Below are positions 25,601-41,712 of a DNA stretch of 64,000 nt, one piece after another. Source of the DNA: Rotaria sordida (Eukaryota > Rotifera > Eurotatoria > Philodinida > Philodinidae); assembly GCA_905250125.1 (NCBI GenBank), contig CAJNOL010000111.1:107710-171709 (forward strand), given 5' to 3'. Positions within the stretch are counted from its first letter, which is position 1; each line of letters begins with the position of its first letter. Position numbers and translations under genes: made by a program. Below the pieces are notes generated by a model. It had not been told where the DNA came from and did no database searches. It saw only the letters and a program-made list of their open reading frames with translations.

Positions 25601-25905
25601 TTAGTACATCTAAACTTAATTATCTTGATCCACGTATTAGTGTTTCATGGTATTTTGTTTTGTTTTTTTTTCTATTTTTCTATTTTTCTATTTATTTTTT
25701 TAATTTAATAAGGTGTAAAAAATGGGATGTACCTATTGAAAAAATTTATTCAAAAACTCAACGTGATAAATTTCGTTGGGCTATTGATATGGCAACATCT
25801 GATTATCATTTTTATAATTATGAAGGTGAAATTATTTTACGTAACGTTGATGATACAAATAATGATGAAGACTGTGATCAACAAAATAATTCAGATGAAG
25901 AATAA
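19699..25905 (+). CDS. TOP1: DNA topoisomerase I (type IB), 11 exons, 816 aa
   Basis: Exons 19699-19908, 19970-20227, 21229-21437, 21491-21606, 21659-22236, 22294-22437, 22496-22650, 24933-25032, 25101-25343, 25405-25649, 25713-25905; all junctions keep frame. The enzyme nicks one DNA strand through a 3'-phosphotyrosine to relax supercoils in the nucleus. Residues 1 to about 220 are the Lys/Asp/Ser-rich N-terminal domain. The core starts near [16 protein letters not shown] and contains [46 protein letters not shown] (catalytic Lys), [17 protein letters not shown] and [11 protein letters not shown] charged linker follows, and the C-terminal domain holds [10 protein letters not shown] with catalytic Tyr at about residue 744. 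All catalytic motifs are intact. Human TOP1 is 765 aa; the extra length is mostly N-terminal. Two introns (20228-21228 and 22651-24932) are unusually long and hold repeats. Confidence 0.97.
19748..19773 (+). repeat. (AAT)n microsatellite coding an Asn run
   Basis: AAT trinucleotide repeat in TOP1 exon 1 encodes nine consecutive Asn within the disordered N-terminal domain. Confidence 0.85.
20784..21010. mobile_element. inverted-repeat element in TOP1 intron 2
   Basis: Arms of about 60 bp (left includes CGATGTTCGGGTCAAAG and TGGATTGGCCCGGACAAG, right their imperfect complement CTTGTTCATTTGACCCGAACG) flank about 100 bp. GC-richer than the surrounding intron. A MITE-like element without coding capacity. 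Confidence 0.55.
23117..24069. mobile_element. long palindrome (fold-back element) in TOP1 intron 7
   Basis: Sequence from about 23117 pairs with sequence ending about 24069 in reverse complement over more than 400 bp per arm. Matched landmarks are TTTGAAAATAGA, CTATGGACCTACG, ACGTAAATCTATGG and, near the centre, GAATTCAGTGGTCAAG with its near-perfect complement. The unpaired centre is about 60-70 bp (around 23550-23620). No transposase frame. The short open frame at 23672-23884 lies within an arm and is not supported as a gene. Confidence 0.75.
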
Positions 25906-26838
25906 ATATCTTTTCTTATTGGTTGGTTTTTTGCTTTTTCTATACTTTATCTATGATTATACGAGTAAATTAAGAAATTTATTCGTTCTTTATCTTTGTT
26001 GCTTTTTCTTCTGTCTATCTGACCGATGATAATATTTTCTGTCTTGTTATCATTATATTATTCATACAGACTAATAAAGACGGATACTCCTCATATAGGA
26101 CATTCAAATAATTAAATTTTCTTTTTTTCTACTCAAATATTACATTAGATTATTATCATCAAATTCTATTTACGATTATATCAATATCGTTTAAATATTA
26201 GAGACTGCTTTTCACCTGGGCTTCACACAATCTCAGATTAATTATCAAATAGATATATCTTATATTCCTTTATATTACATAGGAATCGTTCATTTCAAAA
26301 TAAAATACGGATGGTTGTTTTACGAATAATTTCTCAACGAAAAGAGGTATCGCTCTCTGCTTTTCACCATTAGAAAGAGGCTGGCATTTTCCATCTTTTT
26401 ATATACTTATTTAGAAAATTAGCTCATAAATCTTATCAGCAGTCAATTAAATTGAAAAAAGTAATTAAAATCCTTTGAAAAAATCTATAGAATTTCATTA
26501 ATAATGAGTGCATTAGATTTGCCTACTCAACATCTATAACTCTACATAAACTCGACATTTTTATTTTGTATCATTGAAAAGATTATACACTCAATATTGA
26601 TCATCAAAAATGATTCAAATAACCTTTTGTCAAATTTGTTCGAGGTTGAATTATGCGATGTTTAGAACTGTTCATTTTGTAACGAAATCATTCGTTGTTA
26701 TGTAAAAGCAGTGATAATTATATTACATCACCAATCGAGTATTCTAGTTGCAAACGATGATAATACAACATACTTCTATATGTTGAATACCCTTTTAGTA
26801 TTTTTGATTAGACGTCCGGTTATTTTTTTTTGAATCTA
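25906..26838. other. TOP1 3' flank and intergenic sequence
   Basis: AATAAA at 26073-26078 is a plausible TOP1 polyadenylation signal. Otherwise AT-rich with no gene seen. Confidence 0.5.
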
Positions 26839-27139
26839 TAGTTGGTAATAAATAAATATAAATTTTCTTATAGGCTTATCGCACTTTGGGGTCAGGCAGC
26901 TGTTAGGGTCCACATTCAGTCGGGTTCCTTCATCTTGCGGTATCTGCACTCCTTCCGTCTAACATATTGACTAACGATGTAATCAATACGCTAACGAATG
27001 AATCATTCGAGATAACTAACCGTTAGTGAGTTGTCTAAGGTCATTCCATGGATGATGATACGGAGGTTTGAACACAATACTTTCTGGATACACGTCGAAC
27101 AACATAACCACTCAATCATGGCACCGTTAGTTGGTAATA
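26839..27139 (-). mobile_element. tRNA-derived SINE with 12-bp target-site duplication
   Basis: The identical 12-mer TAGTTGGTAATA flanks the element at 26839-26850 and 27128-27139. On the minus strand the 5' end (near 27127) reads like a degenerate tRNA gene. A box A-like TGATTGAGTGGTTATG lies at 27118-27103 and a box B-like GTTCAAACCTC at 27073-27063, spaced as in a tRNA promoter. A tRNA-unrelated body follows, with an AT-rich 3' tail (TTTATATTTATT). The body is about 277 bp. This is the standard structure of a SINE mobilised by a LINE. Confidence 0.8.
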
Positions 27140-27179
27140 TGTAACAACAAAATAGAAGTAGATTTTATTTATCAATCAG

Positions 27180-28900
27180 TTATTTGTTTGATCTTGAAAT
27201 CAGTTCCTCATCATCTAATAATTCGTCTCCGAGTTGTTCGATAAAAACATCGGATTTGTTAAAGATTTGTTCAATATTGTATAGATTATTGTGGTAAGTC
27301 GTAACTCTATATCCTTTTAAGTCAAACATACATTTTTCTGATAATTATCGAACGTCGCTGAGATGAAAATTGACATTGTTATTTCGTAGATATTGTTTCA
27401 ACTCTGCCTATGTCAACTTCACTGGATTGAGCAAACAATGTTTGACGGAGAAGCTATAAATACTCGTTCCAAGACTCATCAATAAGACTCTGATAGTTTC
27501 AGTTTATAATTTTTAGCCGATGAACAGTTATTCAGAAAGAGAATTGCTGTTAATTCGTCGTAAAAATATTGAATCTACTCGATTTCGATAAATTCTTTTT
27601 TGAAAAGAACTGATTAATCAATCGTATATGAATCAGCACGAGTTCAAGATGAACTGGAACTGTTTCAGTTCTAGTCACAGAAAGAATTTTCAATCTCTAA
27701 TTACTGTGACATGGAAGATAAAAGAAATAAATTCTACTAACTTTATTTCATAAGTTTGTTCGATACTCATGTGAACATTTAATTTTGAAAACAAATGGTA
27801 AGATTAGTGACACGTCGAAATGGAAGGATAGAAATTATAAACCTATCAGAACTATTTCCAAATGTTGACATAAATATTCGAACATCTTTATTATGAGAAT
27901 AAAAAGTATGATGAGATTCGATAATCTTAACTGTTGATTACATTTCGAATGTGCCAGAAATAATATCAGTATAGATAGAATTAGTATATCGCAATTCACT
28001 TAAATAGTTCAATATTCTTAAATGTATTTATTGATCTAACAATTTCAAATTCAGACAGATTTCGATTGTTTAATAAAATTTTAACTTACCATGAGTGATC
28101 AAACAGCAAAGTCATCGATTCGCAGCCATATGCCAACCATGATAACGAGTTAAACAATATTCAAATGAATTAACGATATCATCCAAATCGACTAGCAATC
28201 GACCAGTGTATATTACAGAAATGAAGAAATCAAACTTCCAGAAACAAGTGTGCATATTGTGATAATAACTCTTCCCAAAAGTGACCATCAAACACATTAA
28301 TAATGTTGTTTAAAACTTTGGTGAATTAAGATAAATGTTATCGTAAACTGAAGCAGACTGAGCATAGAATTAAGAATATCCTCCAAAAAAGAAACATCTT
28401 CAACTTCTAGAGTATACAAATCGAAGAATATTAAATGAGTAAATATCGTCATATTAGCAAGATGATTAATTGATGGTGATGGTACATTGAAATAAAATAT
28501 ATAACAACTGATTTATTTCATCAAGAATGATCAACTATAGATAATCTATTATTGATACTAAAAGAAAAGTTTCGATTCTCACCGAACTACACCAACTATC
28601 TCTTTGCACTAGAAAAGGATTAAACATTCATCAACACATCAAAAACAAATATATAAAAGATGAATGTTTTAGTTTTTGTCAGATCGTCAACGGTGTCTTT
28701 AGACATAGGACCCATCAATTTATCAACTTTATCAGATTTGAATACAACAAAAGCATCCTGTGACGATCTCTACTCGACAAATTGATAGACCATTAGATTT
28801 ACTGCACGAAACAATTATAGGATTCCACATTGTCTATTGAAGAAAATTCTAAAATTCTGTCAAGAATCGAGAAGTTGAATATTAAACGCATCTGTATTTC
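27180..28900 (-). pseudogene. decayed gene relic, F-box/leucine-rich-like
   Basis: Discontinuous open stretches on the minus strand look coding but are broken by stops and frame changes. At about 28485-28300 there is LEVEDVSFLEDILNSM. At 28297-28112 there is VDLDDIVNSFEYC followed by RYHGWHMAANR. At about 27810 there is RRVTNLTIC. At about 27330-27180 a run begins FDLKGYRVTTYHNN. The short Leu-rich periodic segments and the order recall the F-box/LRR families abundant in bdelloid rotifers; this is recall, not alignment. No intact start or continuous frame. Confidence 0.35.
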
Positions 28901-29190
28901 TATAAAATGTGATATTAGTTTATCTGGAGAAAAGATTTTCTCATATTGGTGTTAACTCTATCATTTCTATTAATCAATAATTATATTTAATACTCTCTCC
29001 AACAGTAGTTACATGAAATTATTGTTATGCTCTACTAATATTCCATTTCTAAGAATGAGACGTAAATATCGCAATATAGGACAGAAACGAAGTATATCGA
29101 TTAAAGAATAGATTCAACCGTTATCAGATGAAGTATAAAGCATTTATTCGAGATACGTAAGATTTTATGTTATTCTATTCTTGCCATTTA

Positions 29191-29473
29191 CTCACGGAAA
29201 AATGTTTTCAATAAAACCGCGAAAGTGAGATTATTTATTCGGTTTTTAGAAACCGGTTAAAACCGCGGTGCAGGAATATCGCAATGAGCACATAGAAAAC
29301 CACGGTGTGAGCTAATTTTCTCTCAGTTTAACCGCGGTTATGTCCAATCATACCGCGGTATTCCTGCACCGCGATTTTGACCGGTTTCTAAACACCGAAT
29401 AAATAATCTCACTTTTGCGGTTTATTGACACCGCTGTTCACTGCGGTTTTATTCGAAAATTTTTTTCCGTGGG
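29191..29473. mobile_element. GC-richer inverted-repeat element (MITE)
   Basis: Termini CACGGAAA (29193-29200) and TTTCCGTG (29464-29471). The arms match inward through AAAACCGC, GTGAGATTATTTATTCGG and GAAACCGGT, with several CCGCGG sites. About 280 bp, compact and highly self-complementary, no coding potential. No clear target duplication. Confidence 0.7.
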
Positions 29474-30849
29474 TCGTAAGAGAAGAACGACTTATCTAAA
29501 TATTGTTTATTAATCTTTTTTCATAATGTTATTATTCTATTCGCATAATCTTAAAACCTTTTGTTGAATATGAGTCACAAATGATTTGTTTGATGATCTA
29601 TAGAAGAATTATCATAATGAAATGGAAGTTTGTCAACATAGTCAACAAGTGTTTAAATCTCGTTTGAACTGATATATAATATAAAGAGTTATTTAATTAA
29701 ATCTATTTATTCTCTTGATCTTTGATAATATATATAAAAATCGACTGATGATAAATTATTAAAAATAGTCAAACTAATTCCAAGTGAATATTAACAATAT
29801 GTACTTGTGATAACGATTCTCTTTCTATTAAAAATTCTAATCTAGATAGATGCTTGTTCTGACACATTCATCATAGGAGGAATTTTCAATGAAGAAATTT
29901 TTGATAAAAAGAGAAAATAAAAAACTGAATTTAAGTATATATATATATATATATAGTTGTTCGATACGATAACATAAAATAATCAATAATAAAGAGCAAG
30001 ATTGAATAAAAATAGAGAATTTATCAATAGAGTAAATGGTTGGAATGATTTAACTGATTGTTAATATCAGTATAGGAATATTTACTGAAATAGACTCTTT
30101 TTTTTAATGAAAAATTTATTGAATTTTTATTAGGTAATTGACTCTCTGACACACCGTTGATTATGTCGAAATATAGAGTCTCTCAGATTTTATGAAAATG
30201 TTTAACTGATAGTAGAATTGTTTTGAGGAAAAGCAAAAAAAAATCAATCTGTTGTTTTTTGTTGTTGTTTATTTTCTTTTTCTTTGACTGTACCTAAGAA
30301 ATGAATGTCAAAGAAAAAGAAGTTCGTTTTATAAAAGAAAAGTATTATTTTGATCGTTATATTTGATATTGACCAATGATTTGTCATAAAATATCTAAAT
30401 ATAATAAAAAGATATTATCAAATGTAAAAGACACACATATAAATAACATTACCTAAAGATAAATATTGACTATTTGCCACTGTTATGCATCATTTCACTC
30501 TATATAATGTATTACCCTTTTAGTGTTATTATTGAATTCTATCATTTTACCTTATCATTATATAAATAGACGTAATGACACTTTTCTTTTTAGATTTAAC
30601 ACGAAGAGATATTTAGTCAAGATTTACTTTATCAAACAATTTTTATTTCTATATTCTCCTCGATTTCAACAATATATTTTTATATTAAATTGTATGCTAA
30701 ATTATTTGCTTGTTTTATCAATATTCAGAAATTTATCTATAAAATTGACGCAATTTGTGTAAAAAAAAAAAGAATTTTTTTTTAATAATATATTTGAATC
30801 TATAGAAAATAATATTGTTATTCTATAGATAAATCAAAATAAAAAACAT
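29474..30849. other. AT-rich intergenic sequence
   Basis: No gene supported. A (TA)n run lies at about 29937-29956. The open frame at 30523-30762 has AT-driven composition (Leu/Phe/Ile/Tyr), no splice partner and no recognisable motif. Confidence 0.45.
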
Positions 30850-31199
30850 ATGGTTAAAACAATGACAAACGAATATGATAGTTTTAAAAATGAAGATTCT
30901 TCATCAAAAGTTCCAGAAAAAGGTAAAACGGTAATTATTCAATATGATCCACCAAAAGTTGTTGTTGTACGTCGTTATACAAGAACTGTTATTCATTCTG
31001 TTGATCCTGATGAATATAATAAACAATTTGATTCTGTTTTACTTGATACAGAAACATTACTTGAATGGACTCGACGTCTTAATATTCAAGAAAATATGGT
31101 TAACACCTTTTTTTATTTTTATATATAGAATTTTCTTTTTTAATATAAATAATATATTTCTAGATTACTCCACCATCATTTAAACAAACAATTCAATAA
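30850..31199 (+). CDS. small conserved-looking hypothetical protein, two exons (94 aa)
   Basis: Exon 1 30850-31098 begins MVKTMTNEYDSF and ends at a GTTAAC donor (phase 0). Exon 2 31164-31199 adds ITPPSFKQTIQ and a stop after a TTTCTAG acceptor. The middle is strongly protein-like rather than AT-driven: VVVVRRYTRTVIHSVDPDEY, then LLDTETLLEWTRRLNIQ. No signal peptide or membrane span. A second ATG five codons in (MTNEYD) could be the start. Family not recognised. The non-canonical GTTAAC donor lowers certainty on the exact junction. Confidence 0.6.
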
Positions 31200-33518
31200 T
31201 AATAAAAAACAAAACAAAAAAAGGCATCAATCACAATTGAAGGTTAACATCAACATAGGAATAAATGAATAGAATTAATTTTATTTGAAGCGAAGCTTAT
31301 TAAATGTATTTATATATATAGAAAGTTTTTTTTTTATTTAAATAATTTATATTCAAGCTCGAGTTTTCTTTTTTAAATAAAAATAATATTTCACCTAATT
31401 TAAATCATGTCAATCATTATGCTAAAAACAATTCTTTTTACGAATAAGTTATATTTATTTATTTTATTAAATATTTTTATCAAATTTTCATTGACTTGTC
31501 AAATTTATCTTTCTCTACTAATTTAAATAAATAAATAAATAAATACTTATTATCAATTATAAACAATCATTAAAACAAGGGTTATTAATTTAAAAAAAAA
31601 ACGAAAATAGATCAGTAAATATGAGATTCTTATTTAGTAAAAGCAGTTTTACCATAAATTTATGAAATATGATGATAAAAAATGAAATTATATAATGAAT
31701 AGAAAAATATATTCTAGAGATAAAATCATTGTTTATGTTATTATTTTTCCTTTTCTATTTTTATATTTATTTTGTTAGTTTAGCTTTTTAATCAATCATA
31801 TGCAAACTAACAAATCGTTATTAGAATTCATATTATATAGATATTCAATTTAGTTCAAATCAATAAATCGGTTTTTTTTTTCTTTTTTTTTATTCTAAAT
31901 TTATTTTCATTATATATAATATTGTCAAGAATTTTTTATTTTAATTTATCTATAAATAAATTTTAAAAAATATATTCACAAATAATAAAACTATTCAATG
32001 AAAAGAAAAATCTTCTCTATAAAGTAAAATCTATCTTTTAAAAATATAGATTAAGAAGAATTTTAACGAAAAAATCTTTGAGTTAATTAATGATTATTTT
32101 GACAAATGGTATTGATCAACGATTTTTCAATAAATCTAATCTTATCATTGGTAAGAAATAAAAAAAGGACTCGTATAAATGTCAATAGATAGTCATTGTC
32201 TTCTATAGGTGATCATAATGACTATAAATCATGTTGATAAATATCTTATTAAAATGACTATTTCATCTAATTCTTAAAAATTAACCTTTTTAACTTATTT
32301 TAAGTTGATATTATCCTATCATTAATTCTTCGAACTAATTTAAGATAAAATCAAGAAGTTTTCTATGATTTTGATCTCATTCTATTATTATATAAAAGAT
32401 TTTTCTTAGGATTTTATTTATTTTTAATGAAAATAAATAATTTATTTTATAAAAAATATTCTTATTTATTGAATAGATCTAATATTGATAGAAAAAAAAA
32501 TCGATATCTATCAATAAAAACAAATATTCTTTACTATTCAATATTATCATTTAAATAAGCCTGAGGGTTTCATTATTATTTATCACTAAATCAACATTTA
32601 TTTCTTATCATTTTCTATAGTTGAGTTTCATTTTATAACATTTTTTCAATTCGTCCGTCAAATAAAAAATATTTCTATTCAATAATAATCAATAAGAATA
32701 CATATAAACATTACTATTTATTATAAAATCAATCGAAAACATCAAATAATCAATAGTTGATCAAATAACATTTTTTAGAATTTAGAAAATCTTTACATTT
32801 TTTTTTAATCAATAAACAAAAAAGCTAAGTAGATAAAACTAATTCTTTCTTACCTTGATGATCATCTCTTTCTTATTATTGACATATAACATATGGAGAA
32901 TTGTAGTCAATATATATATAGTAGATTTTATTTAATAATTATTAGTTTTATTTTATATCAATTGAAACAAGTTAAGTTTTTTTTTGTTTTTTTTTTATAT
33001 AATAATATTTGTTTTTTGTTTTGAATATCACGAAAATCTCATCAATATTGATGTTTTCTTTCCGTTAATACACACAAGAAGAGAAAAAAAAAAGAAAGAA
33101 AAGATATGCAAATGATAAATTTGTCTCGTTCTAATCAAGAATAAAATATTTTTATCTTATCTTCTCAACTTCAGAAATTGTAGAATCTATAAAAAAACAA
33201 ACAAACAAACGAGACCATGCCGATATAAAAGAATATGAAAAACGAAAAAAATCCGAATAAAGAAGACATTAACAGAACAAACATGTAAATCTCTATATGA
33301 AGATAAATAAAATAAGAAAACATAATTCAGATTTCAATGGTTAAAGAAAAAAAGAAAAAAAAATGATATATCTATATAAAAAAATACGCAAAACTCCAAT
33401 AGATGACATTTATTGACAAAAATAAACAAAACAATAATATATACTCAACACATTTATTATAACAAATAAGAATATATCGACAATAATTTCTCCTACAATT
33501 ATATCAATTCACTTTTAT
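31200..33518. other. AT-rich intergenic sequence between convergent genes
   Basis: About 2.3 kb of very AT-rich DNA with poly-A/T tracts. I see no gene, RNA or structured repeat. Confidence 0.5.
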
Positions 33519-38410
<4,892 letters not shown>

Positions 38411-39470
38411 TATTCTAAGATAGATTTTGTTTAATAATGTTAAATCTGATTTAGTTTTAGTTTATAGAATGAATATATAACAGTTAACATAAACCATGTC
38501 TGCACGCACACTTATTTACTTACTTTTTCTTTTTCTTTTTCTTTTGTTCTGCTTCTATCGTGAACACGATGGTAAAAAAAAAAAAAATCTTCCTCTTATT
38601 AAGATGACGTCATTAATGTAGACATATTACAATAAAATGATTCATTCTTATTATATTCTACAAATTATAATCATAGTGATAAATATACGAAATTTGCATC
38701 ATCTTTCAACAAAAAATCTCCATCAATGACGTACACAAAAACGATACGTCACTTCGTTACAAATTTATATTAATGATGAAAATCAACGAATCATCCAAGG
38801 ATTTATACATATATGACGACCAAAATAACACTAGATGAGGGGGAACATTACCATATAGGAGATCAGGATCTACTTATGAACCATATGGACGTCCGAACAC
38901 TTTTTTATCAGTGTTCTTTTTTTTTGTCTTTTTCTAAACATATACTAATTTCAAACGGCAGAATATTCTCCTTGGTTTTTAAATGTAGCCAAGAGATGAC
39001 GTCACAACGTAACAAAAGAGAATTTTTCTCGAAAGCTCCTCTTATAAAAATACAGAAAAAAATCGAGAAATCTGTCTTTTTTAAGTTCTATAGTTGATTT
39101 TTACCTTCATTCTGATATGAACTGCAATTTTCTAACGTTAAAAACAGCGGAAAAATAGAGAATAGATAGAAAGATGAAAGTGAAAGATCCTATTGTGTGA
39201 GTGTGGATGTGAGTCTTGAGTTGATGTAGACCTTGATTCGATAATGTTTATATTTATTTGTGATATATAACGATGCATGATATTCATCTCTATGATTGAG
39301 AAAAGTGAAAATAGATATTTGAAAGACTTTATCATATATAAAACAAGCCAAATATTTTCAATCTATCGGTGTGCGTCCATGGATGTATGAGAAAATTTTT
39401 CAATTAAGAAAATAATTATCTACATATCGAATTTTTAAATGTATAAAATAAGATAATAAAATTTTTTTTC
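38411..39470. other. intergenic sequence with dispersed repeat
   Basis: Upstream of the p38 gene. About 38860-39150 shares an ordered series of motifs with about 42600-42920 (for example AAATGTAGC, CTCCTCT-TAAAA, TTTCTAACGTT). No supported gene; the open frame at 38813-39097 crosses this repeat. Confidence 0.4.
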
Positions 39471-39474
39471 GTAC

Positions 39475-39660
39475 CAATCAAGAAGCGAAGTTTGTACACA
39501 AATAACATCAATAGAGAATAATCGAATTGATTTTTGTTGAATTCGTTTTACCATTGAATAGAATTCTTGTTCGACATGCATATCTTCTATTTTACTTTTT
39601 TTATGTCTTCGATATGTTATCGGTATTAGAGTGGTTCGTTTAGTTTCCGTTGCTCTTTAA
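39475..39660 (-). CDS. orphan coding-like exon(s), partial
   Basis: On the minus strand a frame from about 39660 runs through a Met at 39581 (MHVEQEFYSMVKRIQQ) to a GTACGA donor after base 39475. It is basic and protein-like, with TYRRHKKSKIED before the Met. No convincing next exon was found, so this may be the 5' part of a gene, a relic, or chance. Unknown family. Confidence 0.3.
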
Positions 39661-40071
39661 ATAAACCATTGTTGGATTTTTCCTAATAGATTTTCTATAA
39701 ATCGTGGAGGAATTATCGAAGAGAAAAATGATAAGTTGAAAAAGGTCGTTATCCAGGTAAACCTGAATTTAACCTATTAGTCTGATCGTTACTCTAAACT
39801 TTTCAAGTCACCAGCCAAAATGATTTGGTGACGATTTAAGGGAATTAGTTTGTTCGGTTTTATAATAAAAATGAATAATATCTAAGATGAAAATTTAAAA
39901 AAGTTATTTTATTCGTTTCTCTAATGATTATTCAATGATCAATGAAATAAATTTATATTTATTCTAGAATCTTATTTAAAGTCTATATAAGATTTCTCTA
40001 CTCTTTTCGTGTTTTTTCATATTGATGGTAGGAAGAATTTTTCTTCATTCGTACAAATTTTTATATATTAG

Positions 40072-40214
40072 GAACAACTTTTCCATATCTATTAAAAGTT
40101 GGAAATGATAAAATTGATTTAATATGCGGCGAAGAGGGAGAATTGAATACATTATATAATTATTTTCGTCGACGTCCTTTATTGATGATCGGCAAGAATT
40201 TTTCAAATAATTAA
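40072..40214 (+). CDS. orphan terminal exon, partial
   Basis: After an ATATATTAG acceptor, a frame needing one base from an upstream exon reads (G)TTFPYLLKVGNDKIDL, then GEEGELNTLYNYFRRRP, and stops at 40212-40214. Composition is protein-like and GC-richer than its flanks. No upstream exon on the plus strand could be identified. Not recognised. Confidence 0.32.
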
Positions 40215-40762
40215 ATTTAAATATTTAGAAAAATTTAGTGAAATTTATTAAAATTATTGTTTTGACTCATGAAAATAATGTTGAAAATGAATAAATGATC
40301 CAAGGAAATATTTGAGAATTCTTTTTTTTGAAGAAGAAGAAGAGAAAATTTAATGATGATTAATAGATTTTATTTGACAATTTATTATTCATATTTAGTT
40401 ATTATAATTAACTAGTCAATATAGAAGAATTAATTTCCTTTTTTTGTTTTTCTTTTAAGAAAAAGAAAGGTTAACTATTAAATTGTTTTAATTAATAAAT
40501 AAAAGATAAAAAATGAATTAATTATCTTTGAGTAAATAAGTTAATATAGGTTGATTCATTGAATATATCTCGAATATCGATGAAGAAAAGAAGAATAAAC
40601 GGTTGGCTTATTATTTTCTTGTCAATAACATATGTCTTTAAATAAGTGAGTAATAAAGGACAGAAAATGATAATAAATAATAACATATTATTCTTTATTC
40701 TTGCTTATCTAATAAATATCAAAGAACTTTTTCCTCTTAGTTAGAAAATCTTATTATATATT

Positions 40763-41026
40763 ATGGATATAAGATCGAGTTATATTCTATCATCAACAAT
40801 AGAAAATACGACTCAGTATATTAAAATAAATAATAAAAAAAATCAAGAATGCTTTTTAGGAATGTTTATTGGTTCAATACCATTTTTATTTATTGTTATT
40901 GGTTGGATATTTTTTTCAATATTAGTTCATTATTTTATTCGATATTATCGATTTATAAAAAAACGACATAGAAATATAAAGAGAACAAATATCAATAAAA
41001 TCTCTATTGAAATGATTCCCATTTAA
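40763..41026 (+). CDS. possible single-pass membrane protein (87 aa)
   Basis: An 87-codon frame with polar N-terminus (MDIRSSYILSSTIENTTQ), one hydrophobic helix (about residues 31-60, with GSIPFLFIVIGWIFF), and a strongly basic flank after it (YYRFIKKRHRNIKR). The arrangement suggests an extracellular N-terminus and a basic cytosolic tail. The start is the first ATG after a TAG-containing AT-rich leader. No homology recognised, and in AT-rich DNA such a frame can arise by chance. Confidence 0.4.
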   Translation: MDIRSSYILSSTIENTTQYIKINNKKNQECFLGMFIGSIPFLFIVIGWIFFSILVHYFIRYYRFIKKRHRNIKRTNINKISIEMIPI

Positions 41027-41105
41027 ATTTTCTAATCATCTTCATTTTTATTGGTAAGTTTCTTTTTTTTAAAACTTTATTATCAAAATCGATATTAAAC
41101 ATTTA

Positions 41106-41712
41106 TCTATATATATAAAGAAGAATCTTTGTCTGTTTGTCTCTTCGCTATTCACTTGGACACGGTATGAGTAAATCCAATGAAATTTTGCAATAAATAC
41201 CCTTTCGCCCAGGGGAAGGTCATAGGATGGTTTTCGACCCAAAACTTTCACCTGAGGGGGGTGTTTGCCCCCTCCTTTTGTTGAATTACTAGAATAAATG
41301 CCTTTTCTAGAGAGTCTGTGCGTGTGATTGTTTCTATCTATATACCATAAGGAAAAAATGTGCATATGAGTCTTTTTTTCTAACTCACAATAATGGCATA
41401 TTCGTTCTTTTTCTTAACTCACAACGATGATGCATCAGTTCTTTTTCCTGACTGTCAGTAGTGCCGGATTAGTGATATGAATGTATTTGTTTACAATGTT
41501 TAGATAATGAGCTGTAGCATATTTTTTTGAATATAATTTGTCTTCTTTATCATTCATTATGCATGCCCATGATGTAACGCATTCCTTCTGACACATCATA
41601 TGTCGTCATTAGAATTTTTGCATCAAGCTGTAGGATAGATTTTTTTAAAAGCCTCTACTGTGTCAAGGATGTAGTATCACATTTTCCGGGCAATGGCGGG
41701 TACCTCCGCTAG
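41106..41712 (+). mobile_element. non-autonomous Helitron
   Basis: Begins with TC (41106) in TCTATATATATAAAG, continues into the CTTTGTCTGTTTGTCTC style of animal Helitron 5' ends, and ends with CTAG (41709-41712). A GC-rich imperfect hairpin, CCGGGCAATGGCGGG, lies about 10 bases before the end. The flanking bases are A and T, the canonical A/T insertion site with no target duplication. The interior has GGTCATAGGATGG and GGGGG-rich stretches typical of such elements. No Rep/helicase coding, 607 bp. Confidence 0.75.

Noticed and set aside
25727-26029. 100-codon frame overlapping the last TOP1 exon
   Set aside because: It is a shifted-frame shadow of the TOP1 exon and its AT-rich 3' flank.
27063-27118. 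tRNA gene on the minus strand
   Set aside because: Box A and box B-like motifs are present, but no acceptor stem closes and the sequence is the head of a SINE bounded by target duplications.
28690-28790. Thioredoxin-like peptide (DAFVVFKSDKVDKLMG)
   Set aside because: Only one short frame fits, with stops on both sides and no CxxC motif. The neighbouring leucine-rich relic explains the region at least as well.
38813-39097. 94-codon frame
   Set aside because: Lies inside a dispersed repeat also found near 42.6-42.9 kb and lacks protein-like composition.
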